Shown here: piece by piece, positions 36,960 through 45,932 of the stretch | How positions within the stretch are numbered: position 1 is the first letter of the stretch | Layout of the letters: every line of letters starts with the position of its first letter | Source of the DNA: Fibrella forsythiae | GTDB lineage: Bacteria; Bacteroidota; Bacteroidia; Cytophagales; Spirosomataceae | Direction: 5' to 3' | DNA: 64,000 bases | Assembly: GCF_017353175.1 (NCBI RefSeq) | Contig: NZ_JAFMYW010000009.1 | Location: 62,001 to 126,000, forward strand | Made by a program: the position numbers and the translations under genes | The notes under the pieces: generated by a model | Database searches by the model: none | Told to the model about the DNA's origin: nothing | What the model saw: only the letters and a program-made list of their open reading frames with translations

Positions 36960-37724
36960 TCACTCCGCCTTGACCGATTTGGCAGCGCCGTTCAAACTGA
37001 CGCCAGCATGGGGAGGCGCTACCACCGGTTTCGTACCCGACAGCTTTTCCATTTTGTCGTGCAACTGCTGAATACGGCCGGGGAGAATGAATATGTATTC
37101 CATCAGATCGTCGAGCAGATCGACCATGAGCGAGGCAATTTCCTGATTAGGTTCCTTTTCCAGATCGAAATGCGCCCCAATGGTACCTCCTTGCCGGATG
37201 GCATCGGCCAGCGTAGAAATAGGTTTCGACAAGTCGATTTGAGTCAGCAAGGCCCGAATTTGGGTGGGCAGGTTTTTATTCTTGTGTTCTTCAGCAATAA
37301 CCGATTTGGTTATGCCCTCCAATACGCGCCGCGACAAAATGGTGGTGGCCGTCCACTCCTGCGCATTCAGCACATTGATGGTCGAGAAATAAGCCCGTTT
37401 CAGGCCTTCTTCTATTTTGTTCGTTTCGGCCACGCCAGTCAGCGGTTGCCGAATATCGTCGTTGGGCGTGATGAACAGGTTCCCCGACCGCACCCCCTTA
37501 TCCGTGGTGCTATCGGTCATCAGAATAAGTGTAGCTGATTTCTGGCAGGCTGGGCAATGGGCCTGGCAATGCTCAACGACATATGTCTTCGGATTATCCC
37601 ACGGCAATGACAGATTGACCCGCCTGCGGCAGTGTGGACACGTAGTATCGATCGAGACAGGCAGGTTATAATTGTCTTTGATGGTTTGGACAACATAACA
37701 CTGTTGAGGTATATGTCTTAACAT
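36960..37724 (-). CDS. DUF4145-like protein with zinc ribbon
   Basis: A 254-residue cytoplasmic protein. The first 70 residues contain CPHC and a second CPAC plus a nearby His/Cys pair, a zinc-ribbon arrangement. The rest is helical and matches DUF4145 as I recall it (RRVLEGITKSVIAEEHKNK, LPTQIRALLTQIDLSKPIS, IGAHFDLEKEP). DUF4145 proteins often accompany restriction or toxin systems, but no such partner is adjacent here. Monocistronic. Confidence 0.7.
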   Translation of the reverse strand: MLRHIPQQCYVVQTIKDNYNLPVSIDTTCPHCRRRVNLSLPWDNPKTYVVEHCQAHCPACQKSATLILMTDSTTDKGVRSGNLFITPNDDIRQPLTGVAETNKIEEGLKRAYFSTINVLNAQEWTATTILSRRVLEGITKSVIAEEHKNKNLPTQIRALLTQIDLSKPISTLADAIRQGGTIGAHFDLEKEPNQEIASLMVDLLDDLMEYIFILPGRIQQLHDKMEKLSGTKPVVAPPHAGVSLNGAAKSVKAE

Positions 37725-37841
37725 GCGCGGAGAAAGGCTGAAGTAACAAGATTACGTACGGCAAATTAACATACTTAAATCTATTTACTATATAGCCTAA
37801 CTAGCCAAAATCGTACCTATTTTGCAGAAAAGATGGTACAG

Positions 37842-37879
37842 TGAAAAGGCCAGTCTGCTTTCGCAAACTGGCCTTTTCA
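37842..37879 (-). terminator. terminator of the ohr operon
   Basis: TGAAAAGGCCAGT (37842-37854) and ACTGGCCTTTTCA (37867-37879) pair perfectly. It lies 21 bases beyond the last stop of the minus-strand ohrR-ohr-oxidoreductase operon. Confidence 0.75.
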
Positions 37880-37900
37880 AATCATATGATCAGACAGGTG

Positions 37901-38899
37901 TTATACTTCAACGATCATTTTTCCGGTGTTCTGTCCCGAAAAGAGGCCAAGCATCGCTTCCGGTAGCTTATCGAAGCCTTTCACTGTGGTTTCTTTGTAG
38001 TGCAGTTTTCCTTCGCCAACCCAAGCCGCCAGTTGCTTCATGCCTTCGCCAAAACGGGGCTGGTAATTACCAATGGTAAAGCCTTTCATCAACACACTGC
38101 GTGTCAGCAACATGGGCTGAATACGCGGTCCCATGGGTACATCGGTTTCGTTGTAAAGGGCAATCTGACCGCAAAGCGGAATCCGGGCGTGGAAATTGAG
38201 ATTCCTGATGACCGCATCCGACACCTCGCCGCCTACATTGTCGAAATATACGTCGACGCCGTTCGGGCAGGCTTCGGCAATGGCATCGACCAGATTACCA
38301 GCCGTTTTATAGTTCACTACGGCATCGAACCCGAACTCGTTTTTCAGCAGGGCTATTTTATCATCCGATCCGGCAATGCCCACCACGCGGCAACCTTTGA
38401 TCTTGGCGATCTGTCCGACGATGATTCCCACCGCACCGGCAGCGCCCGATACAACGACCGTTTCGCCAGGTTGCGGATTGCCAATGTCGAGCAGACCGAA
38501 ATAGGCCGTCAGGCCGGGCATGCCCAGAATACCCAGGTAATAGCTTGGTGGCGCCAGACTGGCGTCGATCTTTTTCAGGCTTTTGCCCGGCAACACCGAC
38601 CGAGTGGCCCAGGGAAGGCTCCCCGTTACCAGATCACCGGCCTTAAGTCCGTCGAACTTACTGTCGACAACGTTAGCCACCGCACCACCGGCCAATGGCT
38701 GGCCTACTTCAAACGGGGGGATATACGATTTGCCGGCGTTCATCCGGCCACGCATGTAGGGGTCAACGGAGAAGTAGGTCGGTTCGATCAACACATCGCC
38801 TTCGTTCAGGTCAGGCAACGCGAGGACCTCGACCCGGAACGTTGACGCATCAGGCATCCCCTTGGGACGTGATGCCAGCACTATTTGCTGATCACTCAT
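37901..38899 (-). CDS. NADP-dependent medium-chain oxidoreductase (CurA/LTB4DH type)
   Basis: A 332-residue zinc-free reductase of the leukotriene B4 dehydrogenase/curcumin reductase class: VDPYMRGRMN in the substrate part and VVSGAAGAVGIIVGQIAKIKG as the NADP-binding loop. These enzymes reduce the double bond of reactive alpha,beta-unsaturated aldehydes and ketones. Its ATG overlaps the ohr stop by 4 bases, so it is the third gene of the peroxide-response operon, which fits removal of lipid-peroxide breakdown products. Confidence 0.9.
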   Translation of the reverse strand: MSDQQIVLASRPKGMPDASTFRVEVLALPDLNEGDVLIEPTYFSVDPYMRGRMNAGKSYIPPFEVGQPLAGGAVANVVDSKFDGLKAGDLVTGSLPWATRSVLPGKSLKKIDASLAPPSYYLGILGMPGLTAYFGLLDIGNPQPGETVVVSGAAGAVGIIVGQIAKIKGCRVVGIAGSDDKIALLKNEFGFDAVVNYKTAGNLVDAIAEACPNGVDVYFDNVGGEVSDAVIRNLNFHARIPLCGQIALYNETDVPMGPRIQPMLLTRSVLMKGFTIGNYQPRFGEGMKQLAAWVGEGKLHYKETTVKGFDKLPEAMLGLFSGQNTGKMIVEV

Positions 38900-39339
38900 G
38901 CCTGTACCGCAGCCGCGTGGTTTGTTACGGTCAATGTTACATCAATGTTGCCGCGCGTGGCGTTCGAGTACGGGCAAACCTGATGCGCCTTGTTGACCAA
39001 CTCTTCAGCAATGGCCTGCTCAACCTCAGGTACGTTCACGTTGAGCGCCACGGCCAACCCGAAACCACCCAATTCCAGCTTGCCAATGCTGACATCGGCC
39101 GTTACGGTAGTAGTCCCGGTTTTTACTTTCGTCATTCGGGCAATCATGTTCAGGGCGCTGTCGAAACAGGCCGCGTAACCGGCGGCGAATAGCTGTTCAG
39201 GATTGGTATAGGCGCCGCCCGAGCCACCCATTTCGCGAGGAACGCGAACGTCGAGGTTCAGTACTTGGTCAGATGAGGTTACATGGCCGTCGCGGCCGCC
39301 AGTGGCCGTAGCCTGGGCAGTATACAAGGATTGAAACAT
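38896..39339 (-). CDS. ohr: organic hydroperoxide resistance protein
   Basis: A 147-residue Ohr/OsmC-fold thiol peroxidase. The reactive pair is Cys58 (AACFDSAL) and Cys122 (HQVCPYSNATRGNIDV), and the N-terminal MFQSLYTAQATATGGRDGHV is typical. It reduces fatty-acid hydroperoxides using lipoylated proteins. It lies 4 bases downstream of its regulator ohrR and overlaps the next gene. Confidence 0.95.
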   Translation of the reverse strand: MFQSLYTAQATATGGRDGHVTSSDQVLNLDVRVPREMGGSGGAYTNPEQLFAAGYAACFDSALNMIARMTKVKTGTTTVTADVSIGKLELGGFGLAVALNVNVPEVEQAIAEELVNKAHQVCPYSNATRGNIDVTLTVTNHAAAVQA

Positions 39340-39343
39340 GGTC

Positions 39344-39787
39344 TTATTGATTACTCTCGTTTGTTGGTGAAAGTTGCTGTAAAAGGGTAGTGAGCTGTTG
39401 GCGCAACTGAATGGCCTGCTGATCGTCTATCTGAAAACTGGCCTGCAACTGCGTCGGAATATCGGCGGCCAATGCCTGAAGGTCACGACCAGCTTCGGTG
39501 AGCGTGATCGTCACTTGCCGCTCGTCGGCCGGATTGCGTTGGCGCGTAATAAGCTTTTTCTGCTCCAGCCGTTTCAGCAGGGGCGTCAACGTACCTGAAT
39601 CCAGCAGCAGTTTGTCGCCAAGTTCACCCACCGTTTTGTTGTCGGCTTCCCACAGCACCAGCATAACCAAGTACTGCGGATACGTCAATTCCAGCTTGTC
39701 GAGTAATGGCCGATATACTGCCGTCACCTGCCGCGATAAAGCATAGAGCGGAAAACAGAGCTGATTTTGTAGCAGTAGTTTTTTCAT
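39344..39787 (-). CDS. ohrR: OhrR-type MarR regulator, one-cysteine class
   Basis: A 147-residue winged-helix repressor. Its only cysteine, Cys11 in LCFPLYALSR, is the peroxide sensor position of OhrR, and TYPQYLVMLVLWE supplies the usual tyrosine. Because it has a single Cys it should use mixed disulfides or overoxidation rather than an intramolecular bond. First gene of the operon; a palindromic operator lies 5 bases upstream of its start codon. Confidence 0.92.
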   Translation of the reverse strand: MKKLLLQNQLCFPLYALSRQVTAVYRPLLDKLELTYPQYLVMLVLWEADNKTVGELGDKLLLDSGTLTPLLKRLEQKKLITRQRNPADERQVTITLTEAGRDLQALAADIPTQLQASFQIDDQQAIQLRQQLTTLLQQLSPTNESNQ

Positions 39788-39791
39788 TTAC

Positions 39792-39806
39792 CACAATTGT
39801 ATTGTG
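39792..39806. promoter_or_regulatory. candidate OhrR operator
   Basis: CACAATTGTATTGTG is a perfect palindrome apart from the centre (6-base arms, 3-base spacer). It lies immediately upstream of ohrR and is rich in the AATTGTA-like words seen in known OhrR sites, so autoregulation is expected. Confidence 0.6.
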
Positions 39807-39899
39807 TGCAATATAATAAACAGATAAGTAAAAACAAAGTTTCGATGCAAAACCACATTTATTCACAAGATCCTGATTGTTAACAAGTTATTCATAAAT

Positions 39900-39945
39900 A
39901 AAAAGGCCGGTACTAATCCTTATCAGGATCAGTACCGGCCTTTTT
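39900..39945 (-). terminator. 15-bp intrinsic terminator
   Basis: Arms 39900-39914 and 39931-39945 (AAAAAGGCCGGTACT and complement) pair perfectly with A and T runs at the outside. It ends the DUF4394 lipoprotein gene; a motif 9-mer starts at the next base. Confidence 0.8.
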
Positions 39946-39963
39946 AGGTACGTTATCTAGTCG

Positions 39964-41532
39964 TTAGAAGCCTAACCCCAGCGTGAAGCCACGCGGAGCC
40001 GGGCTACCTGGTATCGACGCGCCAGCCGTGGCGGCACCCGTTGTCAGGTTGATCAGGTACACTTTCGTAACGCCAGCCGACCGGAGTAACGCGTAAGCAG
40101 CACCGGTTGTACCGCCAATATCAAAACCGTTTACACCGTCTACATCAACGCCCAGTGAGCCAACGTTTACCAGTACACCGTCATTAGGTGGCACTTGCCG
40201 ATACAGCATCGCGCCGCCCGTGCGAACATCAATATCGTACAGCGTTGTAGTAGTTGCGCCCGCGAAGTTGTTCGTGTAAGCACTTGCCGATACGTTAGGC
40301 GTTCCTGACGATGGCGCAAAGGTCAACGTGCCATCAGTGGCAGCCAGCGCACTTTCAGTAGGCATGACCGTGGGGTTCAGCCGTAGGTTCTGACCCGTAT
40401 TGCTCACTACCCGGATGCGGTCGACAGTGGGGTTGAAATCAAAACCGAAATCTGTTCCCGACAAGGTAAAACTACCTGTCATTCCAACCTGTGTTGCAGT
40501 CCAGGCGTTTGTTGCATTCACACCCACTACATACAGGCGGCTAGTGCTGCCAAGCATGAACAGTTGACCATTTAGCGGCCGTGCATCCATACCCAGGATC
40601 GTCTCGCCCGCCTGCAAGCCAGTCAGCGTCTTGGTTGTTACAACACTCGGATTCATTGGATTGAAAATGAGCAGGTTGTTCGTTCCGCCGTCGATAGCGT
40701 AGGCAACGGGAGAGGTTGGAATAGCCAGTCCGATGATGGTACCGGGCAGATTCCCCAGTTTCTGCAAACGACCCGTTGTGAGGTTGATCTGCTGCAATTC
40801 AGACGCGCCGTTGAACCGTACGGCAGCTAAGCCCTGTGTGTTGTCGGTCGAAGAGATATCGAAGCCAACTGCATCGGTGATGTTCAGGCCAAGGGGGCCC
40901 ACGTCGATCAGCGTACCGGCGTTGGGCGGATTCTGGATGTACAGACGATCGGTGGCTGGATCAATGTCGTACAGTGTTGTGGTCGTAGCCCCAGCCACGT
41001 TATTCGTATAGGCAACACCAGCTACGGCAGCGCCCGTAACGCCGTTGATGTTTCCATCGGTAGCCACTACGGCACCTGTCTCGGGGTTCAGGCGCAAGTC
41101 CTGACCAGTGTTGGTTACCAACCGGATACGGTCGACGGTTGGGTTGAAATCGATAGAAACGATGTTACCTGAAATGGCGGGTGAGAACGCCGTTGTGGTC
41201 AACGGACGGGCCACGGCGGTCATGGTGTTGATCACAAAAATGCGGCTCATGTTACTCACCCCATACAGCTGACCCGTAGCCGGCCGAAAGTCGATCGATA
41301 CGATCCGTTCGCCATTTGGTGAGTCTACGCCGGTAATGGTTGTCGTAGCGATGGGCGTGTTCGAGCTTCGGATGTTCAGCTGCAGCAACTGGTTCGAGCT
41401 ATTCAGTGCATAAACGATCTGGTCGGGCAGCGTAGCCGGATCAGGTTCGGTGCGGTGATCGCAACTGGTAACGGTTACGAGCAGGGCAAGGCCCGCCACA
41501 AACGATTTGATGGGTAAGCGATTGAAAAACAT
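39964..41532 (-). CDS. lipoprotein with two DUF4394 repeats
   Basis: A 522-residue lipoprotein (lipobox VTVTSC). The mature part is two copies of a DUF4394 propeller-like domain of about 240 residues; both copies contain FNPTVDRIR(L/V)V(T/S)NTGQ(D/N)LRLNP and AGATTTTLYDID. Function of the family is unknown; surface location is likely. I start at ATG 41532, where the signal peptide begins, rather than 41586. It is monocistronic with a clear terminator. Confidence 0.85.
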   Translation of the reverse strand: MFFNRLPIKSFVAGLALLVTVTSCDHRTEPDPATLPDQIVYALNSSNQLLQLNIRSSNTPIATTTITGVDSPNGERIVSIDFRPATGQLYGVSNMSRIFVINTMTAVARPLTTTAFSPAISGNIVSIDFNPTVDRIRLVTNTGQDLRLNPETGAVVATDGNINGVTGAAVAGVAYTNNVAGATTTTLYDIDPATDRLYIQNPPNAGTLIDVGPLGLNITDAVGFDISSTDNTQGLAAVRFNGASELQQINLTTGRLQKLGNLPGTIIGLAIPTSPVAYAIDGGTNNLLIFNPMNPSVVTTKTLTGLQAGETILGMDARPLNGQLFMLGSTSRLYVVGVNATNAWTATQVGMTGSFTLSGTDFGFDFNPTVDRIRVVSNTGQNLRLNPTVMPTESALAATDGTLTFAPSSGTPNVSASAYTNNFAGATTTTLYDIDVRTGGAMLYRQVPPNDGVLVNVGSLGVDVDGVNGFDIGGTTGAAYALLRSAGVTKVYLINLTTGAATAGASIPGSPAPRGFTLGLGF

Positions 41533-41680
41533 AGCGGTTGAGTTTGTGTCTAAATGAAAATGCCGCTCGGCTACTGCCGACTTCATTCATACGACGTACC
41601 CAGCCGCCTGGATTTGCCAGATTAAAATAAAATTAAAGAACTGATTAAACGGGTGGAGAACACTGATCGGAACGAGCCAT

Positions 41681-41714
41681 TTTTGTCATCCCGACGACAG
41701 GAGGGATGACAAAA
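41681..41714 (-). terminator. terminator of wzi-like gene
   Basis: TTTTGTCATCCC (41681-41692) and GGGATGACAAAA (41703-41714) pair perfectly. TCATCCCGACG-type hairpins are common in many bacterial genomes. Confidence 0.75.
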
Positions 41715-41764
41715 GCGCTCCTCATCAACGTTTAACTTCTGTTTTAGAAGCGTACTCTATACAC

Positions 41765-43297
41765 TTACCACCGTTTTTGCAAACTGACGAAGCCACCCAC
41801 CGCGTCGGGGTACAGCTCGCCCTTATCCAAAGCCAGTGACGCCGTAAGCCACACGTTTGGCAGCCGGGGTAAGCGCCCCTGACCTGCCAGCATAGCCGAT
41901 GTTTGCTGGTAAACAACCGGAAACGGCTGATCGTACCCGCCGAAATTGCGGCTCCAGGCCAGCCGGGCTGTTAGCCGAATTGTTTTCCCAACCAGCGCTT
42001 CAGCCCCGGCATACCACATCACGAGCCGGTTATTCGGGAAAAAGCCACCGCCCTCATTCGCGTTTACAGCCTGAGTAAACGTTGTTCGGGGGGCAACGAA
42101 CGGCGTACCGATAGTACGGCCCTGATAACTCCAGCCCTGCACATATTGACCATGGTTGAAGTAATTGTCCCGCCCCTGAAACCGTCGTTTAAAATCGAAC
42201 GTATCCCCTGACTGATCGGTCGTAGTTAGCCATTCAACTACTACCCGTGTCAGGCGGAACGTACCTGGGTCCGGCTTTCGGTTCAGCCAGCGCAGGCCGG
42301 TTAGTCCGTCGGGTACATTCTGGAAGGCAATCCCTGACGCGTCTTCATAAATGTGCTGGTGATAAAGTTGCCAGCTATGCCGTGCGCCTTTCCAGTCGAA
42401 AGCGAAATCGATACTGCCTACGTGATTTCCTACCCGATTGGAGCCGTCGAACTCCGTAAACCGATCATTGGCAAACGCATCAGGATAACGGGCCAGTATC
42501 ACGGCTACATAGTCCCGAAGTGTATTGGGCAGTTGTCCATCAACCGAATAAATCGTATTGCGCAGGTAGTCGGCCCGGCCACCCCACTGTGCCTGATGGT
42601 TCAGACCGGTCGTGAAGGTTAGTTTGGCGGTTGGCTTTCCGAAGCGGAGGTACAGGTATTTCTGGTGGAGCATGGCTCCCTGAATGTTGGGTTGCGTGAA
42701 CCAGCCATGCGCATAACCCGCCCGAAACGCCACCGAATTGCGCAACCACTTTACCGGCACAAAATTGGGCGTGTGCAGCTGCACTTTCGGAAACGGAATG
42801 GCATTGCCCGACCAGGCCACAAAACCCGATGTCAGCGTGGTATCGCCCAGCCCGTATACTTCGCGCCGCCGACCGGCAAACAGTTCGAATTGTCCGAATC
42901 GCACCTTGGCAAATACCTCCGGCCACAATACCTGCCGGGCATCATTCAGGTTTGTGTTCAGTAAATCGACCGGCCCGGTGTTGCCGACAACAGCCAGCCC
43001 AAACCCCCAATCGAACCGCGATGGTTTGCCACTCGACATTGAACGCCGCGTTGATTTGGACCCATAATCCCGAAACGCACTAGCCCGCAACGTACCTGCC
43101 GATCCACCCAGTGGTACAATGCCGTATTGATTCGTGCGCAGCCAGAACGGCGTTTGCGCGATGCTACTGATTAGACATCCAACTTCGGCAACACCGCCGA
43201 TACGTCCCTTTGCCAGACTATCGGCAGGTTGCGCCCGCAACGGGCAAAAACTCTGTATAATCTGTATGAGAAGAAACGTGAGTAAATAATATCGCAT
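41765..43297 (-). CDS. capsule assembly Wzi family outer-membrane protein
   Basis: A 510-residue exported beta-barrel. After a signal peptide the sequence has Wzi-type features: PFWLRTNQYG near the N-terminus, FELFAGRRREVYGLGD, GLNHQAQWGG and YFNHGQYVQGWSYQGRTIGTP near the C-terminus. Wzi proteins help hold capsule or exopolysaccharide on the outer membrane. No other capsule gene is adjacent; the fucosyltransferase is 10 kb away. Two motif 9-mers lie inside the gene. Confidence 0.85.
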   Translation of the reverse strand: MRYYLLTFLLIQIIQSFCPLRAQPADSLAKGRIGGVAEVGCLISSIAQTPFWLRTNQYGIVPLGGSAGTLRASAFRDYGSKSTRRSMSSGKPSRFDWGFGLAVVGNTGPVDLLNTNLNDARQVLWPEVFAKVRFGQFELFAGRRREVYGLGDTTLTSGFVAWSGNAIPFPKVQLHTPNFVPVKWLRNSVAFRAGYAHGWFTQPNIQGAMLHQKYLYLRFGKPTAKLTFTTGLNHQAQWGGRADYLRNTIYSVDGQLPNTLRDYVAVILARYPDAFANDRFTEFDGSNRVGNHVGSIDFAFDWKGARHSWQLYHQHIYEDASGIAFQNVPDGLTGLRWLNRKPDPGTFRLTRVVVEWLTTTDQSGDTFDFKRRFQGRDNYFNHGQYVQGWSYQGRTIGTPFVAPRTTFTQAVNANEGGGFFPNNRLVMWYAGAEALVGKTIRLTARLAWSRNFGGYDQPFPVVYQQTSAMLAGQGRLPRLPNVWLTASLALDKGELYPDAVGGFVSLQKRW

Positions 43298-43456
43298 CGA
43301 GTGATGTTGAATGTGGCCTCTATACTACGCAAAATAAAGGTGACTGGTTTTGAGAAAGATACCCAGGTACGTTCAGCGAAGCAGATACAACTGTTTGATT
43401 GGAATTTGCGTTTGAAAGATGGATATTTACTTTACAACAAGAGCATTGATAAGCTG

Positions 43457-43669
43457 ATGAGCATTACTGTTGAGTTTGACGAAACTGTTCTCAAAAATTT
43501 GGAGACAACTTCAAGCACATTAAATATGTCGTCGGAACAGTTGATTAACCAAATCGTGAAAAATTACCTTCATATCGAAACCGTCAATCAGTTACGGCAA
43601 GATCTGAGAGGGACAGCTGCATCTGCTGGTTTCTTGTCTGAGGAGGACATCTTTCGAGAAATTTCGTAA
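43457..43669 (+). CDS. ribbon-helix-helix type antitoxin
   Basis: A 70-residue protein: MSITVEFDETVLKNLETTSS followed by a helix (MSSEQLINQIVKNYLHI) is the ribbon-helix-helix pattern of CopG/Arc-like antitoxins. The tail (GFLSEEDIFREIS) would wrap the toxin. It lies 49 bases upstream of a PIN toxin and should repress the pair. I start at ATG 43457; the longer in-frame region from 43301 has no family character. Confidence 0.75.
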   Translation: MSITVEFDETVLKNLETTSSTLNMSSEQLINQIVKNYLHIETVNQLRQDLRGTAASAGFLSEEDIFREIS

Positions 43670-43718
43670 TACCTTCCTCTGCGCTCTCTACAAGAGTAAC
43701 AAACTGTAGTGCCCTCAC

Positions 43719-44147
43719 TTGCAGCCTTCCATCATTGACTTCGAGACACGGATAGTGTTTGATACGAACGTACTGATCTCTACGTTCGTCTTCCCGGGAT
43801 TTTCCGCAAAAGTTTACGATTTCTGCGTTCTGTATGCCGATCTGTACACTTCAGAGTGGATACTGAGTGAGCTGGACGAAAAAATGGAGAATAAGTTTAA
43901 GTACCATGCCGAACGTCGTCAGCGAATCAGCCAGGCAATACGAGAGCGCCATGTTGTTGTTGACCCCACCAATCGGCTCCCCACCGACTCGGTTGACCCT
44001 GACGATAATAACGTGCTTCGAGCTGCCTTGTTCATTAACGCGAACTTACTGATCACCAACGACGAAAAGCACCTGCTGCCGCTGAAACGGATCGGCAATA
44101 CGGAGATTATAAGCCCACGCGCCTTTTACGAGCAATACATCGCCTGA
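43719..44147 (+). CDS. PIN-domain toxin
   Basis: A 142-residue PIN ribonuclease of the COG1569 type. Acidic active-site residues are Asp15 (FDTNVL), the Glu/Asp of SELDEK, the Asp pair of DPDDNNVLRAAL and the Asp of LLITNDEKHL. It would cut RNA when free of the antitoxin just upstream. The start is TTG 43719; no ATG is in frame, and a stop lies a few codons upstream. Confidence 0.82.
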   Translation: MQPSIIDFETRIVFDTNVLISTFVFPGFSAKVYDFCVLYADLYTSEWILSELDEKMENKFKYHAERRQRISQAIRERHVVVDPTNRLPTDSVDPDDNNVLRAALFINANLLITNDEKHLLPLKRIGNTEIISPRAFYEQYIA

Positions 44148-44225
44148 CTCCAGTCTGAACGTCTACTGGTTTTGGTGCCAACAAACACGCAGACATTTGA
44201 CCAATACTGCGTATCTTAGTCAGGC

Positions 44226-45818
44226 ATGATTGCTGAACAACCATCCCAAATCCTGATTGATCGTATACGCGAAATCGGCCAACCCGAAGCCGTACGGCGT
44301 TTTTTTGGGCTACTGAAAGAACTGATCGACATTGTCAACTTACCCAACGGCGATCCCCGTCTGTCGTTTTCGGTACGTAAAGACCGCAAAGCCATTTCGG
44401 CCGATGTTAACTTTTTCCTGGCCCTCCGCCTGCACAGGCCCCGCAACGGCGAGGCTGAATACTGGCTCACCGTCAAACGCGATGCGCAGGAAACGCTGCG
44501 GTCAATAACAGAGGTCGATTTTGCGCCCATCACCGAAAAAGCGGATTACGTATCGGTGATCGTTGGGCATAGCAACGCGCATTTGCTCTATAACCAGACG
44601 CTGCGCCGTTGTTGGGAAGACTGCCTGCTCGAACTGGTCGAAACGGCCAAACGGGGTCCGCATGTGGCCCGCCATAACGCCGATATTTTTGCCGCCGCCG
44701 AAAACGAAGGCTTCCTGACCGATCTGTTGCGGGTAGCCGAAAACCCCGATCTTGCCTACGGACGCATTCATGGCGATAACGCCGACGCGGTAGCCGAAGA
44801 TGAGGTAGCCTACGTACCCGCCCGGCCCGACTTTCCGACGAACCTGATCCTATACGGCCCGCCCGGTACGGGCAAAACATACCGCGCCCGCCAGCTCATG
44901 CACGCGTTTGACCATGACGTGGTGACGTTCCACCCATCATATGGCTACGAGGAATTTGTGGAGGGAATCCGGCCCGAAGTGCTGGGTAATCAGGTGAGCT
45001 ACAAAATCAGGAAAGGCATTTTCTACCGGGCCTGTCTGACGGCGATTCAGAAAGCAGGTTACGGCACCATGGCCGACTGCCTGAACGACCAGCCCGACCG
45101 TCGGCAACGGAAGCTGGCCAGTGCCCCCGCCCACGTACTGCTGGTCGACGAAATAAACCGGGCCAACGTAGCGAAGGTACTCGGCGATCTGATTTCGCTG
45201 CTCGAACCCAGCAAACGCCTTGGCGCAACAGACGAACTTTGGCTCACCCTTCCTTACTCGCAGGATCGTTTCGGCGTGCCGGCCAATCTCTATGTGCTGG
45301 GCACGATGAACACCGCCGACCGCAGCATAGCCCTGCTCGACGTGGCCCTTCGCCGCCGCTTTTCGTTTCAGGAAATGGCCCCGCAGTACGATCTGCTGGG
45401 GAAAGTAGACAGCATTGAGCTAGGTACGTTGCTAAAGGTGATGAACGAACGCATCGAATACCTGTTCGACCGCGATCACCTCATCGGCCACGCCTACCTG
45501 ATGGGCATCGAAACCCACGCGGACCTGTGCCTCGTTTTCCGCGACAAAATCATCCCCCTGCTCCAGGAATATTTCTACGACGACTGGCGGAAGATTCAGC
45601 TCGTGCTGGGCGATAACCGCGCCTGGGGCAAAACACCCGATCAACGCCTTGTCTGGACGAAAAAGCAGTATTCGGCCCCGATGGAGCGCGACCTTTTCGG
45701 CGAATCGCCCGACGAACAGCCCGACGTAACCACCTACGAGTTGAACCCGAACCTGCTCTCAGGTACGTTCGGTCAGATTCCTGCCGAGGCCTTCTCCCGA
45801 ATTTATCAGCGAGGGTAA
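44226..45818 (+). CDS. McrB-type AAA+ GTPase without McrC
   Basis: A 530-residue protein. Residues 211-218 are GPPGTGKT (Walker A); [18 protein letters not shown] is Walker B and [23 protein letters not shown] the McrB signature with the sensor Asn and arginine finger. The first 200 residues are a separate domain of a kind I do not recognise and could bind DNA or another target. McrB normally works with an McrC nuclease encoded next to it; none is present within 1 kb, and a dehydrogenase follows. It lies beside a PIN toxin-antitoxin pair, so this is a small defence-like patch. Confidence 0.85.
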   Translation: MIAEQPSQILIDRIREIGQPEAVRRFFGLLKELIDIVNLPNGDPRLSFSVRKDRKAISADVNFFLALRLHRPRNGEAEYWLTVKRDAQETLRSITEVDFAPITEKADYVSVIVGHSNAHLLYNQTLRRCWEDCLLELVETAKRGPHVARHNADIFAAAENEGFLTDLLRVAENPDLAYGRIHGDNADAVAEDEVAYVPARPDFPTNLILYGPPGTGKTYRARQLMHAFDHDVVTFHPSYGYEEFVEGIRPEVLGNQVSYKIRKGIFYRACLTAIQKAGYGTMADCLNDQPDRRQRKLASAPAHVLLVDEINRANVAKVLGDLISLLEPSKRLGATDELWLTLPYSQDRFGVPANLYVLGTMNTADRSIALLDVALRRRFSFQEMAPQYDLLGKVDSIELGTLLKVMNERIEYLFDRDHLIGHAYLMGIETHADLCLVFRDKIIPLLQEYFYDDWRKIQLVLGDNRAWGKTPDQRLVWTKKQYSAPMERDLFGESPDEQPDVTTYELNPNLLSGTFGQIPAEAFSRIYQRG

Positions 45819-45932
45819 AAGCCAAACCAATCCGGTTTATGGTTATGTAGTTGCTGCTTCGAGTACGTAGCGCGTAAGCAATGCACGCGTGAAAGCACTC
45901 TTTCGCTCTTTATCTCTTTCACTCTTTGTTCC

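Noticed and set aside
41681-41714. Hairpin as a mobile element end
   Set aside because: Simple 12-bp terminator; no target duplication or partner copy seen.
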